From: Tethya wilhelma
Taxonomy: Eukaryota > Porifera > Demospongiae > Tethyida > Tethyidae
Reading direction: 5' to 3'
Length of the DNA stretch: 64,000 nucleotides
Assembly: GCA_964030475.1 (NCBI GenBank)
Contig: CAXIPT010000009.1
Coordinates: 3,831,767-3,895,766, forward strand
Positions 10,760 to 22,754 of this stretch are shown piece after piece. The notes under the pieces are model-generated. The model made no database searches, was not told the DNA's origin, and saw only the letters and a program-made list of their open reading frames with translations. The position numbers and the translations under genes are program-made. Within the stretch, counting starts at the first letter, position 1; every line of letters begins with the position of its first letter.

Positions 10760-11151
10760 CAAGTAGTAAAAATTTCAAAAAATAAGCAGTGTAGGAATGG
10801 GCAGTGCGGTAAAAAGTATTGGAACAAGGATGGTCTCAATTTCGGCACATGACTACTTCATTTTTGTGCCCAAGTCTTGGCCAGTAATTTAATCCTGCCT
10901 GCCATAGTTTGTTCCACTTATTAGCTAAGTGATAAGATTGGTAGAAATTTGAACCATTAGTATGTGATCCATACTGATTAGCTATTCAAGTATACAGATC
11001 ATTCTGTGAACCATTTACGACAATTATCAATGAGGGATCAAAAATGAAAATGAAGTAGTCATGTGCCGAAATTGAGACCATTCCTTGTTCCAATACTTTT
11101 TACAGCACTGCCCATTCCTACACTGCTTATTTTTTGAAATTTTTACTACTT
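10760..11151. mobile_element. Foldback/MITE-like element with arms of about 106 bases
   Basis: The left arm 10760-10867 (AAGTAGTAAAAATTTC... GGCACATGACTACTTCA) is the near-perfect reverse complement of 11045-11151. About 175 bases lie between the arms with no coding capacity. A single diverged arm recurs at about 18990-19085 and 27925-28020. Confidence 0.75.
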
Positions 11152-11155
11152 ATAA

Positions 11156-11246
11156 CAATAAGAGCATTAAAAAACAAGACAAAAAGGCTGTCTAATCAAC
11201 GTTGACCAGACAGCCCTTTTTGTCTTGTTTTTTAATGCTCTTATTG
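11156..11246. repeat. Long hairpin, stem of about 38 base pairs
   Basis: Arm 11156-11193 is complementary to 11208-11246 with a single one-base bulge; the 14-base loop contains the palindrome TCAACGTTGA. It directly abuts the foldback element on its left. Confidence 0.85.
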
Positions 11247-11636
11247 AGCATTAGACACACATAGAACGAAAAGCTTTGATACTAACTATAAAAACTGAAT
11301 TTTGAAGTTAAAGCTATTGTAACAGTTATAATAATTGGGAGCTAGCACACAGTTTATCTTCGCATTATCTGTTCATCTATCTACAGAAGTTGCACTCCCA
11401 TCTCCTGTTGGATTTACTATGGCAATGCACTCTGGTTCTGAACTCCCCAATTTACAACCTGCTTCGGCTGGTGCTGCTGTTTTTGTTCCTGAGACCCACT
11501 CTTAGAACATCACGAGATAGACAATTGAGTCTAATTTCTGATGAAAACCAATGAGTTCTGATAGACAGACGTCTATCTCTCAGTGTGAACAGCTTTTACA
11601 ACCAACTTGCAATTGCTAGAGAAATGCTTTTTTGAA

Positions 11637-13121
11637 GTCTAAACGTTTGGCTGAGATTGAAGCTAAGAAGAAGGCTGAGAAAGAGAAGGACAGTGTTCCT
11701 ATGGACACAGCCTCAGAAGTTAGAGTGGTGGAAGTTCTGGACCACAGGCTGAAACAGTTGGGACTTATGGGTCGTAATTAAGTATCTCGCAGCCCAAAAG
11801 CGTCCAGATCCACTTCTCCTTCATCATCTGGTAGCACGTCCAGGAATACATCTCCTAGGTCTTCCTCTTCTATTTCATCTCGCAGCGGCTCTTCTCAGAG
11901 TTCTTCTCATGGGAGAAGCTCGATTTTGAAACAGAAGCAATCCAAGTCATCCAAGTCATCTAAGCAATGAAGTTCCAAATCTGTTCGATTCTCTTCAAAA
12001 AACGGACAGTCCACCACTCCTGCACGACAAAGAGGAAGAAGAGGAAGAAACAGAGGAAAAAGAAACTAGTGACTCCTTCCTTGCATGGAGTGGTGGGTCG
12101 TATTCGTGTTTTAAATAGATGTCTTACTCTACCTGTTTCTGTTTTCTGTTTTCGTTTCCTTCCACCCAAAGTTCATAATTTTTCTAATTACTGTATTGAC
12201 GATACTGAAAGATATTTATTGTCTCTTGGCTTAAATTTTAGACCTACCCCTAAGTTGTTGCCTTATAGAGTTCTTAAAAAGCAATTGGATGATTTTTCCA
12301 GATCTGTACGCATTAAGTATTTTTTTAGAGATCATAAGTTTGTTTCCTTTCCTTATCATCCTAAATTGTACGTAAAGTCAGATTGGATTCCTCCGCATGC
12401 TCCTGCTCATATTGAAGTTCCTCTTTTAGTCATCAGACATAAGTTTAATTCATTGTATGGAACTTTTAATCATCATGTTATTTCTAATCTCACTCCTAGT
12501 GATTTTTGTAGACTCTCTTCTCTCAGATCAAGAACGGACATTAGGATTCTTCCATCTGATAAAAATCTTGGCCCAGTTATCGTGACTAGGAAGTGGTACA
12601 ATGATGAAGTTTCACGTCTTCTTTGTGATGAGAAATTTTATCAAGAAGTTTCAGCTATTCCTTTTGACAGCATGAGAGATAGGTTGATTTCTATTCTACA
12701 ACGGTATGGTCGTGCTATACCTGATGGTGTTAAGAACTTTATTCTCCACTGCTCGTCAAATGCTTCACCAGCTCATTTTAAACTTCTTCCTAAAGAACAC
12801 AAGTCTACTATGGTGGGTAGACCTATTGTGGCATCCACTTGCTACATCACCACCCCTGCATCTCGTTTTGTAGACTGTACATTATCACCTCTCCTCCCTT
12901 CTCTTCCATCTTATCTCAAAGACTCTTCTGATTTGATTAGACAATTGAGTACTATGACAGTTTCGTCTACATGTTACCTGGTTACAGCAGATGTTACTTC
13001 TCTGTACACAAACATTCCTATTGATGATCGTATTGTCGCAGTGGATTTGTTTTGCAGGTTAAATGGTTGTTCATTTACAGCCTTGCATGATTACGGAACT
13101 CACTCGTTTAAATTGTCTTAA
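11637..13121 (+). pseudogene. Penelope-like retroelement, basic leader and reverse transcriptase, truncated
   Basis: The main open frame 11967-13121 contains the N-terminal region typical of Penelope-like RTs (ILPSDKNLGPVIVTRKWYND) followed by KLLPKEHK, RPIVAST and VTADVTSLYTNIP, the RT motif with the first catalytic Asp. The later RT motifs and any GIY-YIG endonuclease are missing. Upstream, stop-separated pieces at 11637-11964 encode a Lys/Glu-rich segment and a Ser/Arg-rich segment, perhaps a Gag-like leader. The frame ends at 13121 without the catalytic YxDD region, so it is inactive as it stands. Confidence 0.75.
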
Positions 13122-13159
13122 CCAACAATTTTTTTGACAACTTGCTATAGTAAGACTAG

Positions 13160-13385
13160 TGTTTTGCCAGCATATGTTAATCGTGTTCACCTTATTTTAC
13201 CAGCTTATTTCCGTGGATTAATAATTTTTGGAGTACATATTTTTTTATTATAATTATACTGATTTTAGATTAATCCCAACCCCCCTGCTGAACTAAGTAA
13301 ACATGACTGCGCTGGTTAACCAGCAATCTTATGAATCCAAGGTGGACACAAATTCATGTCACACAATTACATTTGTCCATTAGTG
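13160..13385 (+). repeat. Diverged copy of the right part of the 18.3/27.2 kb repeat
   Basis: It shares CGTGGATTAATAAT, CCCCTGCTGAA, TTATGAATCCAAGGTGG and CACACAATTACATTTGT with 19210-19400 and 28150-28330. It lies 3' of gene A, as the other copies lie 3' of genes B and C. Further right are GTGTGA-rich sequence (13398-13540) and (ATGT)n (13650-13693). Confidence 0.6.
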
Positions 13386-13645
13386 ACATAATTTTGTAAA
13401 GTGTTCATGTGTGAGTACGTGTACGTGTGAGTGTACATATGAGATTGTGCATGTGTGAGTGTACATGTATAAGTGTTCGTGTATGTGCAGTGTGAGTGTC
13501 ACTGTGCATGTGTGAGTGTATGTGTGAGTGTAGCTACCAGGGCGGATCCAGGACTTTAGAAAGGGTATATAGTTCATAATAGATTGTGCGAAGCGCACTA
13601 AAAATTTATATTAGCCACGCCTACCTTTCATAAACCATGTATATA

Positions 13646-13681
<36 letters not shown>

Positions 13682-13759
13682 TGTATGTATGTATGGAAAT
13701 GTCAGTTAAGTGTTCAATCACTACAATTAAACTGAATTTAGTCACAAAGTTATGTGGGC

Positions 13760-16626
13760 TCAGAATTCTGTGTTCTCGTAAGCCAGACATCTTTTGGTAT
13801 GTGGAAAACTTGATGGAATGACATTGCATATATCGTTATTAACTTCTGCATAGAGAGCTTCATCGCTATTGTCGGTTTTGTTCTCAGGCTTCTTTGGGTT
13901 TCTTTCACTTTCAGAGTCATCTATATGAGAGTTATAGTTTTTGATTGAGTACATATTCAAGAAAGCATTCGACTTACCCGTGCTCTTGTCAGCATATTTA
14001 GAAAGTTTCATTTTTGTCCTGAATCTGGAAACCCTGTAAGTTCATTGGTAAAATGGTCATTGTACATGTAGACGTGCAATTTGCAATCTGTTATGGTATA
14101 GCTAGATAACAGTTGATTTATTAATACATTTGTAGTGTGGACACAATTTATTTGCAATAACTATAATTATAACCTGTTGATTCCAATGATAATGATTGGA
14201 ATTGCAAGAATTAGAGCAACAACAACTATGAGGGTAGGCACCACTCCAGCAATAACAGTAGTATGTTTGTCCCCCTTGTCGGCACCTGAATGTGTTGATA
14301 TTGGTTTTTGAAGATTTGTTTGTAAACTAATACTAACTTTACCTTGTTGCACATTTGCAAAAGGTCCCACTCCAATGTTGTTTATGGCTGCCACTTTAAA
14401 CAGATAGCTAGAGCTAGGATCAAGATCAGTGGCTGTGTAACTCCCACCATTATCTGATCTGCCAGCATCCACTGTAGTAATGGTTGCTAAGGTGTTGCCA
14501 GTGGTAGAGTCAGCATTTATGATGTACTGTGTGATGTACCCGTTTCTATGGATACACTCCACACTGTCCCAAGATATGGTGACACTGGTGGAGGTGGAGG
14601 CGATGATGGTGAGGTTTTGAGGGGCTCCAGATGGAACTAAATAAAAAAATTAATTTATGTGGATAAAAGTTTGTTGCATAAACATTTTTGTTTACCTGTT
14701 GAATTTGTTGATACTTCATGAGAGGAAGATACATTGAAAAGAACACCTTTATGACCTGTTACGTTAATGGTGTACACACTGTAAGCTTCCAAGTAGAGAG
14801 TGGTGGTATAGGGTCCTTCTCCCTCAGCTTTTACTTTCACATTGCCTTCATCTTGAAATGAGCTACACTGTCCATCTCTTCCATTCAAGCGACGATAAGA
14901 CACAACATATTCATCAACTGCCAATCCTCCATCTGGTTGGTTCCAGGTGACTTGCAATTGGACTGATGTGATATTTGCAGCTAGTTCATTTGCTGACGAA
15001 ATCTCAGGAGCTGTAATGCCTAGCAATGTCAATTTGGATTATATACAGAGATTGACTGACCTATTGCTTATTTCTAGTTCAATATTAACGTTGATATGCT
15101 ATAAGTATAACTGTAGTACCTTTTGTTTCAGGGCATCAGCAATAGCTGGATTTCGAAATGAATGAACAGATGCTAGATTCAATAGGTTAAAATGTGATAA
15201 AACTGTGACATTGTATGTAATCCATAAAGTGATATTTCGTAGGATATATTCTGTGATATTTTCTTCAGTGATGTTCACTGCTCGACTAGCTTCACAACCG
15301 TGGGATAGACACTTCATGTAGCGAACTTCATATGCAATGAAACTACTTGGTGTTAGAAAGTCTTGCTGATGTGTTGATGTCCAAGATACAACGATAGTTG
15401 AAAGATCTTCAGAGCGTATCATTAAGACATTAGGATGATTAATAACTGCAATAAAGAGATCTTGAGTTTATATGTAAAGAGATTATACTTATTTATATTT
15501 CATGCTTATTGATAAATTATCTAGCTATATTCCATACAATCACGCTTATTATTTTACCTTGAATGATAATGTTTGAAGTGAGTGGTGTTGTCGTCCTATC
15601 ATTAGTCACACTGACTCCATACACTCCTGAGAGTCTTCCTCTCACTGTCAGGATATTAGAGTAGTTTCCAGCTGTGTATGTCCTACCATTGGAGATGTCC
15701 GGTACTACAGTCTGTGACTGTGTGTAGTTATCACGATCTCCAAGAGATGAGATGTCAACTCCATCTCTTGTCCAAGTGACAACTGTAGCTGGTCCTCCAG
15801 TGGTTCTGAAGGTGAGGGTAAAACTCTGATTTGCTGAGACTTCATTGAACTGGATAGTTCCGGAGAAGACAGTTGACAATGAACCTGAACAATGTTTATA
15901 ATTATTTGTATGTGTATGAATTGAAAGGAACATAATCATTATAGTGCATGAACTTTGAAACACTCTCAGGTTTCAAATAATTTGCATCAGCTAACCATTA
16001 CTCCTCATTTGATTAGCATAAATCCCTATATACTTGGTCTGCTCCACTCCATTTGAATCAGGGATGACACATCTCCAGATTCCATTAATTACATTAAGTC
16101 GATAATTATCAGTTGCTCTATTACGAAAGACATAAACTGCTTGTCCATGTCGTCTGATTCCAGCTATGTGCCAATTACGATGAATTTGTCGTAGAACATA
16201 ATTTCTAGTATGAGCGTATCTCCAATTTCCAACACCACTTGGATCCCAGCCACTTCTCACATTTTCAGTTACTGTACTATAATCTGAGCAGCAGTAACTA
16301 TAGGTAGTGCTACACTTCAGTCCCTCCATTAGATTCATTCCATCAGGATCAACTCCAATATCCTCAGTAGTCGCCAGTCCATGGTTAGGGATCACCCTGT
16401 CTCCTAGACTGATCCTAATACCATCATCTATAATTATAATTATAGCAATGCCGATACGTTAATCAAGTTGTATATAATAATTATGTCCCACCTCAATTAT
16501 TATTTTTACAATAAGGTATAAGATACGTACTCTATAATAATTACCTTGACTTTTGCTATAGTGGAGGATAAATGCAGCCACTAGGAATAGAACTGTCGAA
16601 GAAGAAATGCTGATTCTTGAACACAT
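13760..16626 (-). CDS. Gene A: Ig/FN3 single-pass surface receptor
   Basis: Eight exons: 16545-16626 (signal peptide, STVLFLVAAFI), 15996-16427 (sponge-type Ig-like domain, RISLGDRVIPNHGL to YIGIY), 15558-15884 (second Ig-like, TFRTTGGPATVVTWTRDG), 15120-15445, 14696-15019 and 14343-14636 (three FN3 domains), 14174-14285 (transmembrane, VIAGVVPTLIVVVALILAIP) and 13760-14024 (cytoplasmic tail of about 88 residues). About 720 residues. Internal exons are phase 1-1, one domain each. The tail has tyrosines in ALYAEV and AYENTEF; Y-x-N fits a Grb2-type SH2 site and YAEV another SH2 site (inference). The donor after exon 4 (AAACAAAAG|GTACTA) gives phase 0 while the next exon needs phase 1, so either a one-base frameshift exists or this exon is skipped. 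Ligand unknown. Confidence 0.8.
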
Positions 16627-17114
16627 GCTTAACTCCACAGAAAGGGCTATAATTATGTGAAATTGCTCTAAAACCTTTATATCAAGGGACATTTGTTCAT
16701 GGTATCTTGCATGGGGACATTTTATGATACTTGGTTGATACTTTGTTTGCCACATAACATCAAATTTGTAGAAAGTAACTGTAAACAAAATAACCCATGT
16801 TGATACCATTCAAACATTCAATAAGGACATGTGACAACTTAGTCTACTATGCTAAAAGTAATACACACCATTGTCTGTTTTACCACAGATGGTGCCAGTT
16901 ATTAGTACAGGAATTATTACTGATAACAGTAAACACCTTCTATATCTATGACATTGTATAATATTGTGTTTTCATTATTAAAATTTTTATGAAAAAATCC
17001 AAACACTCTGCATGGACAAACAATGTGTTGTTTAATCAAGCCAGCAAATAAGACTCCCTGAAAGTTAGTGTAAGTATCAAATGAGTCCAGGTACGTCAAC
17101 ACAGCATTTAATAC
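16627..17114. other. Upstream region of gene A, nothing further recognised
   Basis: AT-rich sequence with no supported exon. It holds the promoter of gene A by position only. Confidence 0.5.
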
Positions 17115-17411
17115 CAAGTGATGTTGCTCCTGCAAAACAAACATAAACAAGATCATCAAAATTGTAAACATCCTCTTAGGGGAATAATTGTAATACGGTA
17201 TGTATTACAATTATTCCCCTAAGAGGATGGTATGTATTACAATTATTCCCCTAAGAGGATGGTATGTATTACAATTATTCCCCTAAGAGGATGGTATGTA
17301 TTACAATTATTCCCCTAAGAGGATGGTATGTATTACAATTATTCCCCTAAGAGAATGTTTACAATTTTGATGATCTTGTTTATGTTTGTTTTGCAGGAGC
17401 AACATCACTTG
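17115..17411. repeat. 82-base inverted repeat enclosing four to five 32-base tandem repeats
   Basis: Arms 17115-17196 and 17330-17411 are reverse complements with about one mismatch. From 17197 a 32-base unit (GGTATGTATTACAATTATTC plus CCCTAAGAGGAT) repeats at 17229, 17261, 17293 and 17325. The tandem unit is made from the inner end of the arm itself. Confidence 0.95.
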
Positions 17412-17501
17412 ATCGTCATGTGTGATCATTGATGCATCTTGTTAAGTAACTGAAGTTATAAGATACAACTTTCTGTTCCGTTATTATAGTAATTTTTGTT
17501 G

Positions 17502-18150
17502 TTAGTTTGTTTTTGTAGAGAGAAAGAGATCAAGAGGAGTGTTAACGTTAGATACTTGCATGCTTGAAGTAGCATACCACGTTGAGAACAGCATGGTCTC
17601 ATGCAGAGCTTTGATGACTTGGAAGACATCCACTACTCCTTCAGTCTTAAATCTCTCTGTGGTGGACATAATGGCACAGAGCATGGCACTATGACCAACA
17701 GTACTAGTGTCACTGAGAGGAAAGAGAAAGAAAGATAAACTCTTTTTATTTAATCTTGAAGCTAGTTTTGAATCATAAAATTAAGTCTTTCTTCAAGCTA
17801 GTTCTGAATCGATCATTAAAGTCTTTCTTCAAGCTATAGACACGCTCTTACTTGCAGTACACAAGTATGGGGTTGTTTCCAGTTTTCCTCTGAGCTATTG
17901 AGACATTCTCAATGACATCAGTGATGGACTTGAGGTTGGAACACTGCATGCCCAAATTGGCAATGAGTCCCCATTATCTGATCTGCAGGCATCCACTGTA
18001 GTAATGGTTGCCAAGGAGTTGCCACTTGTACTGCTCGTTAGACTCCTATGTACTTTGTCTTTATCACTCCATTAAAGTCAGGAATCTCACATCTCCAGAT
18101 TCCATTTAGTAAATAAAGTCAATTGTTATCTTCTTCATTATCAGAATAGT
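17502..18150 (-). pseudogene. Receptor tyrosine phosphatase relic, mosaic with Ig/FN3 pieces
   Basis: Minus-strand pieces in order: 18150-18030 matches the first Ig-like exon of gene B; 18024-17971 matches the third FN3 exon of gene A; 17960-17852 reads NLKSITDVIENVSIAQRKTG then NNPILVYC; after a phase-consistent intron 17712-17502 reads NDTSTVGHSAMLCAIMSTTE then RFKTEGVVDVFQVIKALH. The last two resemble the end of a classical PTP domain (NNPIVVHCSAGVGRTG... DVFQ.VK.LR). The catalytic HCX5R loop is destroyed: YC is followed by a longer loop and the Arg is replaced by His. It is non-catalytic and probably a pseudogene, but it suggests that relatives of this receptor array carried cytoplasmic phosphatase domains. 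Confidence 0.65.
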
Positions 18151-18312
18151 ACTACTATATAATCTGTATAGAAGTATTACTTAAAAGCAATGCTTACTGT
18201 GTGTCAGTTCTTTGGAGTAAGTTTGTACAAAATTTTTTTTTTCCTGTCAAAATTTTCTAAAAGCAAAATAACCTTGTTTTCACAAAGTGCTTTTTATATA
18301 CATTGTAGCATA

Positions 18313-19736
18313 TCTTCTTTTTTGAGTGGAGGAATAAACTGGCTACTCAATGTCATAGCTAGGCTACTAACATACAATAAGATGCAAAAGTGTGGGTTAA
18401 GTACAAGGTGAAGCTTGTAAAATTACAACATTAGTATCCTGTTTCAGCATGAATATGTGCACATGGTTTCTATAGTTACAGAGTCAAACCACGCCTGTGC
18501 ACAATGTGTATGATTATGTTTTTGAGTGTTGAATTGACCAGCCCACCCTGTTGAGGTGTTTGTAATGTGACACTTGGTGTTCGGTGTGTCAGTAGCTCTT
18601 TCGGCCATTGTGAGCACATGGTTTGTAGTTGAGTGATCAAATCTCCCCTGTGTGCTCACTGTGATGTGTTTGATCATGGTAGTGGGTGGAATGATGGGCT
18701 AACCCTGTGCTAGGTCTAACCCTTCCAAACACATACAAAACTCGTTAAGGTAATAATATTCAATATGCATGTTTGAGTACAAGCTGTAGCTTGTAGAATT
18801 ACAACATTGGTTTGCTCTTGTAAAGCATGCATATTAATTGAGTGACCTAGTATTATACATACCAGAGGAGGTTTACTCAACTGCTTAGCCAACTGATTAG
18901 TAGGAATTTGAACCAATGCAACAATAAGATATGGTACCATAGTAGTACAGATCATTGCATTTATGACACCAAGGATCCATATTAGGGATCAAGAATAAAT
19001 CAAAAATGAAGTAGTCAAGTGCCGCAATTGAGACATGCCTTGTTCATTTGTCTTTGTTATTTTTTTGAAATTTTTACTACTTGTAATTATGTTCTGTAAG
19101 TCCAGGCAGAGTAATGCTCTGGGTCATGGAAAACAGCACATATAATTATGTATACATAATCTACATACCAGATAAACTTTGCTACTTGCTAGTAAGTGAT
19201 TCGCCAGCTTATGCTTATTGTGTTCACATTGGCAGCTGGATTTCATGGATTAATAATAAATATTCTTAGAGTATAAAATTATATATTTTTATTATAATTA
19301 TACAGAGTTTAGAAGAATCTCCAACCCCCTGCTGAATCAAGTTCTTATGAATCCAAGGTGGGCACAAATTCTTGTCACACAATTACATTTGTTCATTAGT
19401 GGTGTATATGTAGAGATTCTAAGTAAATCAAAACATGCATCTTACAAGTTAGGTTGCTACAAGATTTGAACAAGCCTATACATTACATAAAGCTGAACTA
19501 AGTTTCATACTAGCAATCTTAATATCCAGGGAGTGTTAGGTTACTGTTTACTATTACAGTCTCATCAAACAGGCATTGTTTCTCAGCAGCCACTGGTAAA
19601 TTTCCCACACTCTGGGTCATCAAATGAGGCTATACCAACTGGACAACTGGGGTTCACTTTCACTGAGTACCACTGTCATAGTAGGAGTTGATGCTACCCA
19701 ATCTTGTATGAACTGTACCAGCTCAGTGTCGTAGTG
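18313..19736. repeat. 1,424-base segment, left copy of an apparently identical duplication
   Basis: Every stretch compared matches 27248-28671 at a constant offset of 8,935 bases with no indel. The right end is exactly the ambiguous base at 19737. It carries part of the 3'-terminal domain exon of gene C (19560-19736) and a diverged foldback arm. A region at 18590-18660 resembles tRNA A and B boxes (TAGCTC... GATCAAATCTCC), a possible SINE head. Confidence 0.85.
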
Positions 19737-19953
19737 NACACTCAAAAAGCCATTCCATCTTGTTTGCTTTCTTTTTTACAATTTGGCCATTCCTATCTCT
19801 CATTACATTTCCAATGTTTTTTTTACTTGTGAGTATAGAAATGAATGGCTGCCATATGGATAAGGCACTTTTCGTCTTGTATCTAGTGACTCAGCTAGAG
19901 AGACAAATAACCGATACAAAAAGCACGTAAAGACAAAGAAACCAAGTTTATTA

Positions 19954-20280
19954 GTTCAAGAATCAGCTTCTGAAAGCAAGCGGTCTTTGAGAAAAGTCAT
20001 TCCAAGATAGAAGAAGAAGAAAAAGAAGAAGAAGAAGAAGAAGAAGAAGAACAAGAAAAAGACGAAAAAGAAGATGGAGAAAATTGGAGGTTTGGCATGT
20101 TACTTCAGTGATGGTTTTGCTCAATAGAAAGAAAAAAGGCCAAATAGTAGCTTAAAAAGCCTTTTAGTGCCAAGCGCTCAGTTTTTACAGAGGTATTCGC
20201 GTGAATATTTGTATTGCGCTAATGGGCCATCCGTGCCATTCCTATGTACCCAGTACTACCGTACTGGGAATGTTATTACC
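19954..20280 (+). repeat. Inverted terminal arm of the Penelope-like insertion, left
   Basis: GTTCAAGAATCAGCTTCT at 19954 is the reverse complement of the end of the right arm at 23068. Further matching blocks are the GAAGAAGAAG tract with GGAGAAAATTGGAGGTTTGG, AGCGCTCAGTTTTTACAGAG, and TTGTATTGCGCTAATGGGCC, then CAGTACTACCGTACTG. Confidence 0.75.
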
Positions 20281-20419
20281 GGTGTGAGTCGCAATAAAAG
20301 CTTCATTCGTGCTTTCAAATAATGCTTCAATGGTCATGCTTATTTCATGTTAGTCATGCTTGATTCATTTCATGTTAATCATGCTTCAATCAGTGGTCAT
20401 GCTTTAATGGGTATTTCAG

Positions 20420-22754
20420 TGATACATTGGGAACTGCATGCGCCTGTGCTTTAAAGCTTATATTGGTAATGGGGATTTGGTTTCATTTGTTATAATCATA
20501 GATTGGTTGAAAGTTTGGTCACAGTTTCTAATTTGCATGTCCAATAATATTCTTTCTGTTTTAGCCATGTGTTTAAATTTCTCTATCAAGATAAGGGGGT
20601 GCCATTTCTAGGATCTGGAATTTTATGTCTGCTCGTTTGTGGCTACTCTTTTGTATATGTTTGCCTATGCCCGAGCTATTTGATTGTAGGTGTTCAAATA
20701 TTCGGTATTTAATTGGTCTGGTTGACATTCGAGCGTCTTTAAGTGTGCAAGTGGCTAGATATATGATATTTTTGGTGTCGCAATTGTATTTTTCGTATGG
20801 GACTTTTTTATCGGGTGTTTGGTTCTGTCATGGCTGCTTGTTGCGAAAGTGTTGGTGGTTAGGATTTTACAAGTATAGCAGTCCTTTTTGCATTTAATAA
20901 TGGGGTTGGTGAACTTATTTAGAGGGTATTTTTCATCAATGGTGATTGCGTTGTTTGTTTGACTAGTCTCTTTTTCGGAGTCTTTTGACAGTGGGGCTAG
21001 TTTAGCTCTGACTAGGAGGTTTTTAAGTGATTTGTTTCCTCTAGGGTTGGTTTGGGAAAGATTTGTTTAAGGATCGGGTCATTTTTAATTGATTTCCAGT
21101 GTTTTCTAATTATGTTTTTGATTCGTTTGGTATCGTCATTCTATGTTGTGACCAAGAATGTTTGATCGAGTCTTTTGGGTTTGTTTTTCCCTTTTTAAGG
21201 TAAACTGTCTATTATGGTGTTTGGTTTTGTGGATGATTTGTCTATTGGTGGGTAACCTCTCTCGTCAAGTTTAGCTATTAGCTTCTCCATGAAATTGTCC
21301 TTGTTTGAGTTAGTTCTTAGGTATCTTGTGGTCTCTCCAATCATTATAGCTTTCTTAGTTTCAGTGGGCTGGTATAATTCAGCGTGTACATATAATTGTT
21401 TATTGGTTTTTTTGATGTGTGTTTTCACGTCAAGTACGTTTATTGCACTGAACCTCTCTCCTTTGTATAGTTCTAGATCTAAGAAAATTACTTTGTTTTC
21501 ATCTGCTTAGAATGTGAATTTAATATTTGGGTGTATTTGGTTGATTGCTGAAATAAATTCTTTGAGTTTCTCATGAGATCCTACCCAAATTAGGAAAATA
21601 TCATCTATAAAGCATTTCCATAGTTTTGTTTTCCTTGGATAGGTTGATCATTATTTCTTCAATTACTCCCATGAAGATATTTGCATAACTTGGGGCCATT
21701 TTGGTCCCCCTTGTACCTGTTTGTAGAATTGACCGTAAAATGTGAAGATGTTATTTTCTAGTACCATTTTCATTAGCTCTTTGATTACAAGTACATATGG
21801 TTGTTCTGGGTATTTATATGCATCTGGGTGTTCGGCTAAGAATGTGGTTATTTTTTCTAAACCATCTATGTGTGGTATGTTTGTGTATAAGGATGTTACA
21901 TCTAGAAATATTGTTTGTGGGAATTTTGTTTTTTTTTGGATGAGATTGAATTCACTGCTGTGTTTGATGTGTGATGGTAGGCTTTTTACAAAGGGTTGTA
22001 GCCATGTGTCAACAAATTTTGAAATGTTTTCTGTAATGCTGTTACAGCTTGACACAATCGGTCTAATTGACATTGGATGTTCTTGCTTTGTTTGATGGTT
22101 TACAATATTTGTATCATTCTTTTTTTAGAAATCCATTTTCATGTAATCTTTCTCGTTTGTCATTGATGGGATCTTTATATTTGTCAGTAGTGTCATGAAG
22201 TAGCTGTTCATATATTTTAGGGTCGTTTAGGTGTTTAAGTCCCTCGTTTACATAGTCTTCTCTATCTTGGATGACAACTGTTGATCCTTTATCTGCTTTG
22301 TTTATGGTTATGTGTTTATTGTGTTTGAGTTCGTTCTCTTGTTGTCATGTTGTCTGATTTTGTTTGTGTTTTGTTTCATAAATGATTTCTAGTCTCATTC
22401 TATGGATAAAGGTTTTAAGTTTATCATTTGGGCAATGTCTTTCCTTATAGGGCTTTGGAGTATATTTAGATTTGTTAAATGGGTCTCTTGCAGTTTTGTC
22501 ATTTTTTTCATTTGCTTGTTTGTGGTTTTGATCTTGGTTTTTGTTTTTGTAAAATAGTGTTGCTGTAGTATGTGCTTCTTAGTTTTTGGGTAATTTTGCA
22601 AATGTCTGTGTACAAGTTTTTTATGTTTGTTTAGGTTTAGAGACAAAGGTTTAGTCTTTTCTGAGTACTTTACAGTGGGTTTGAATTTTGTGCTTAATAT
22701 AACTAGTTCATTTTGTTCATCCGCTTTCGATTCGTGGTTATTCGATTTTGATCA
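20420..22754 (-). pseudogene. Penelope-like retroelement body, RT plus GIY-YIG, degenerate
   Basis: Minus-strand frame 21663-22073 encodes RT motifs: RPIVSSCNSITENISKFVD, then FLDVTSLYTNIP, then NNIFTFYGQFYKQVQG. Frame 21195-21428 encodes a downstream piece (AIMIGETTRYLRTNSNKDNF). The 3' part, 20600-20880, holds a damaged GIY-YIG endonuclease: NCDTKNIIYLATCT followed by a deletion that joins the Cys/Asp region to MSTRPIKYRIF. Stops and frameshifts separate the pieces, so the copy is dead. Confidence 0.75.

Noticed and set aside
13380..13829. His/Thr/Tyr-rich open frames
   Set aside because: They are translations of GTGTGA and ATGT simple repeats.
18444..18955. Two open frames repeated identically at 27379-27890
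   Set aside because: Identity comes from the duplicated segment; no domain or splice context supports a gene, and the second resembles intron-spanning noise.
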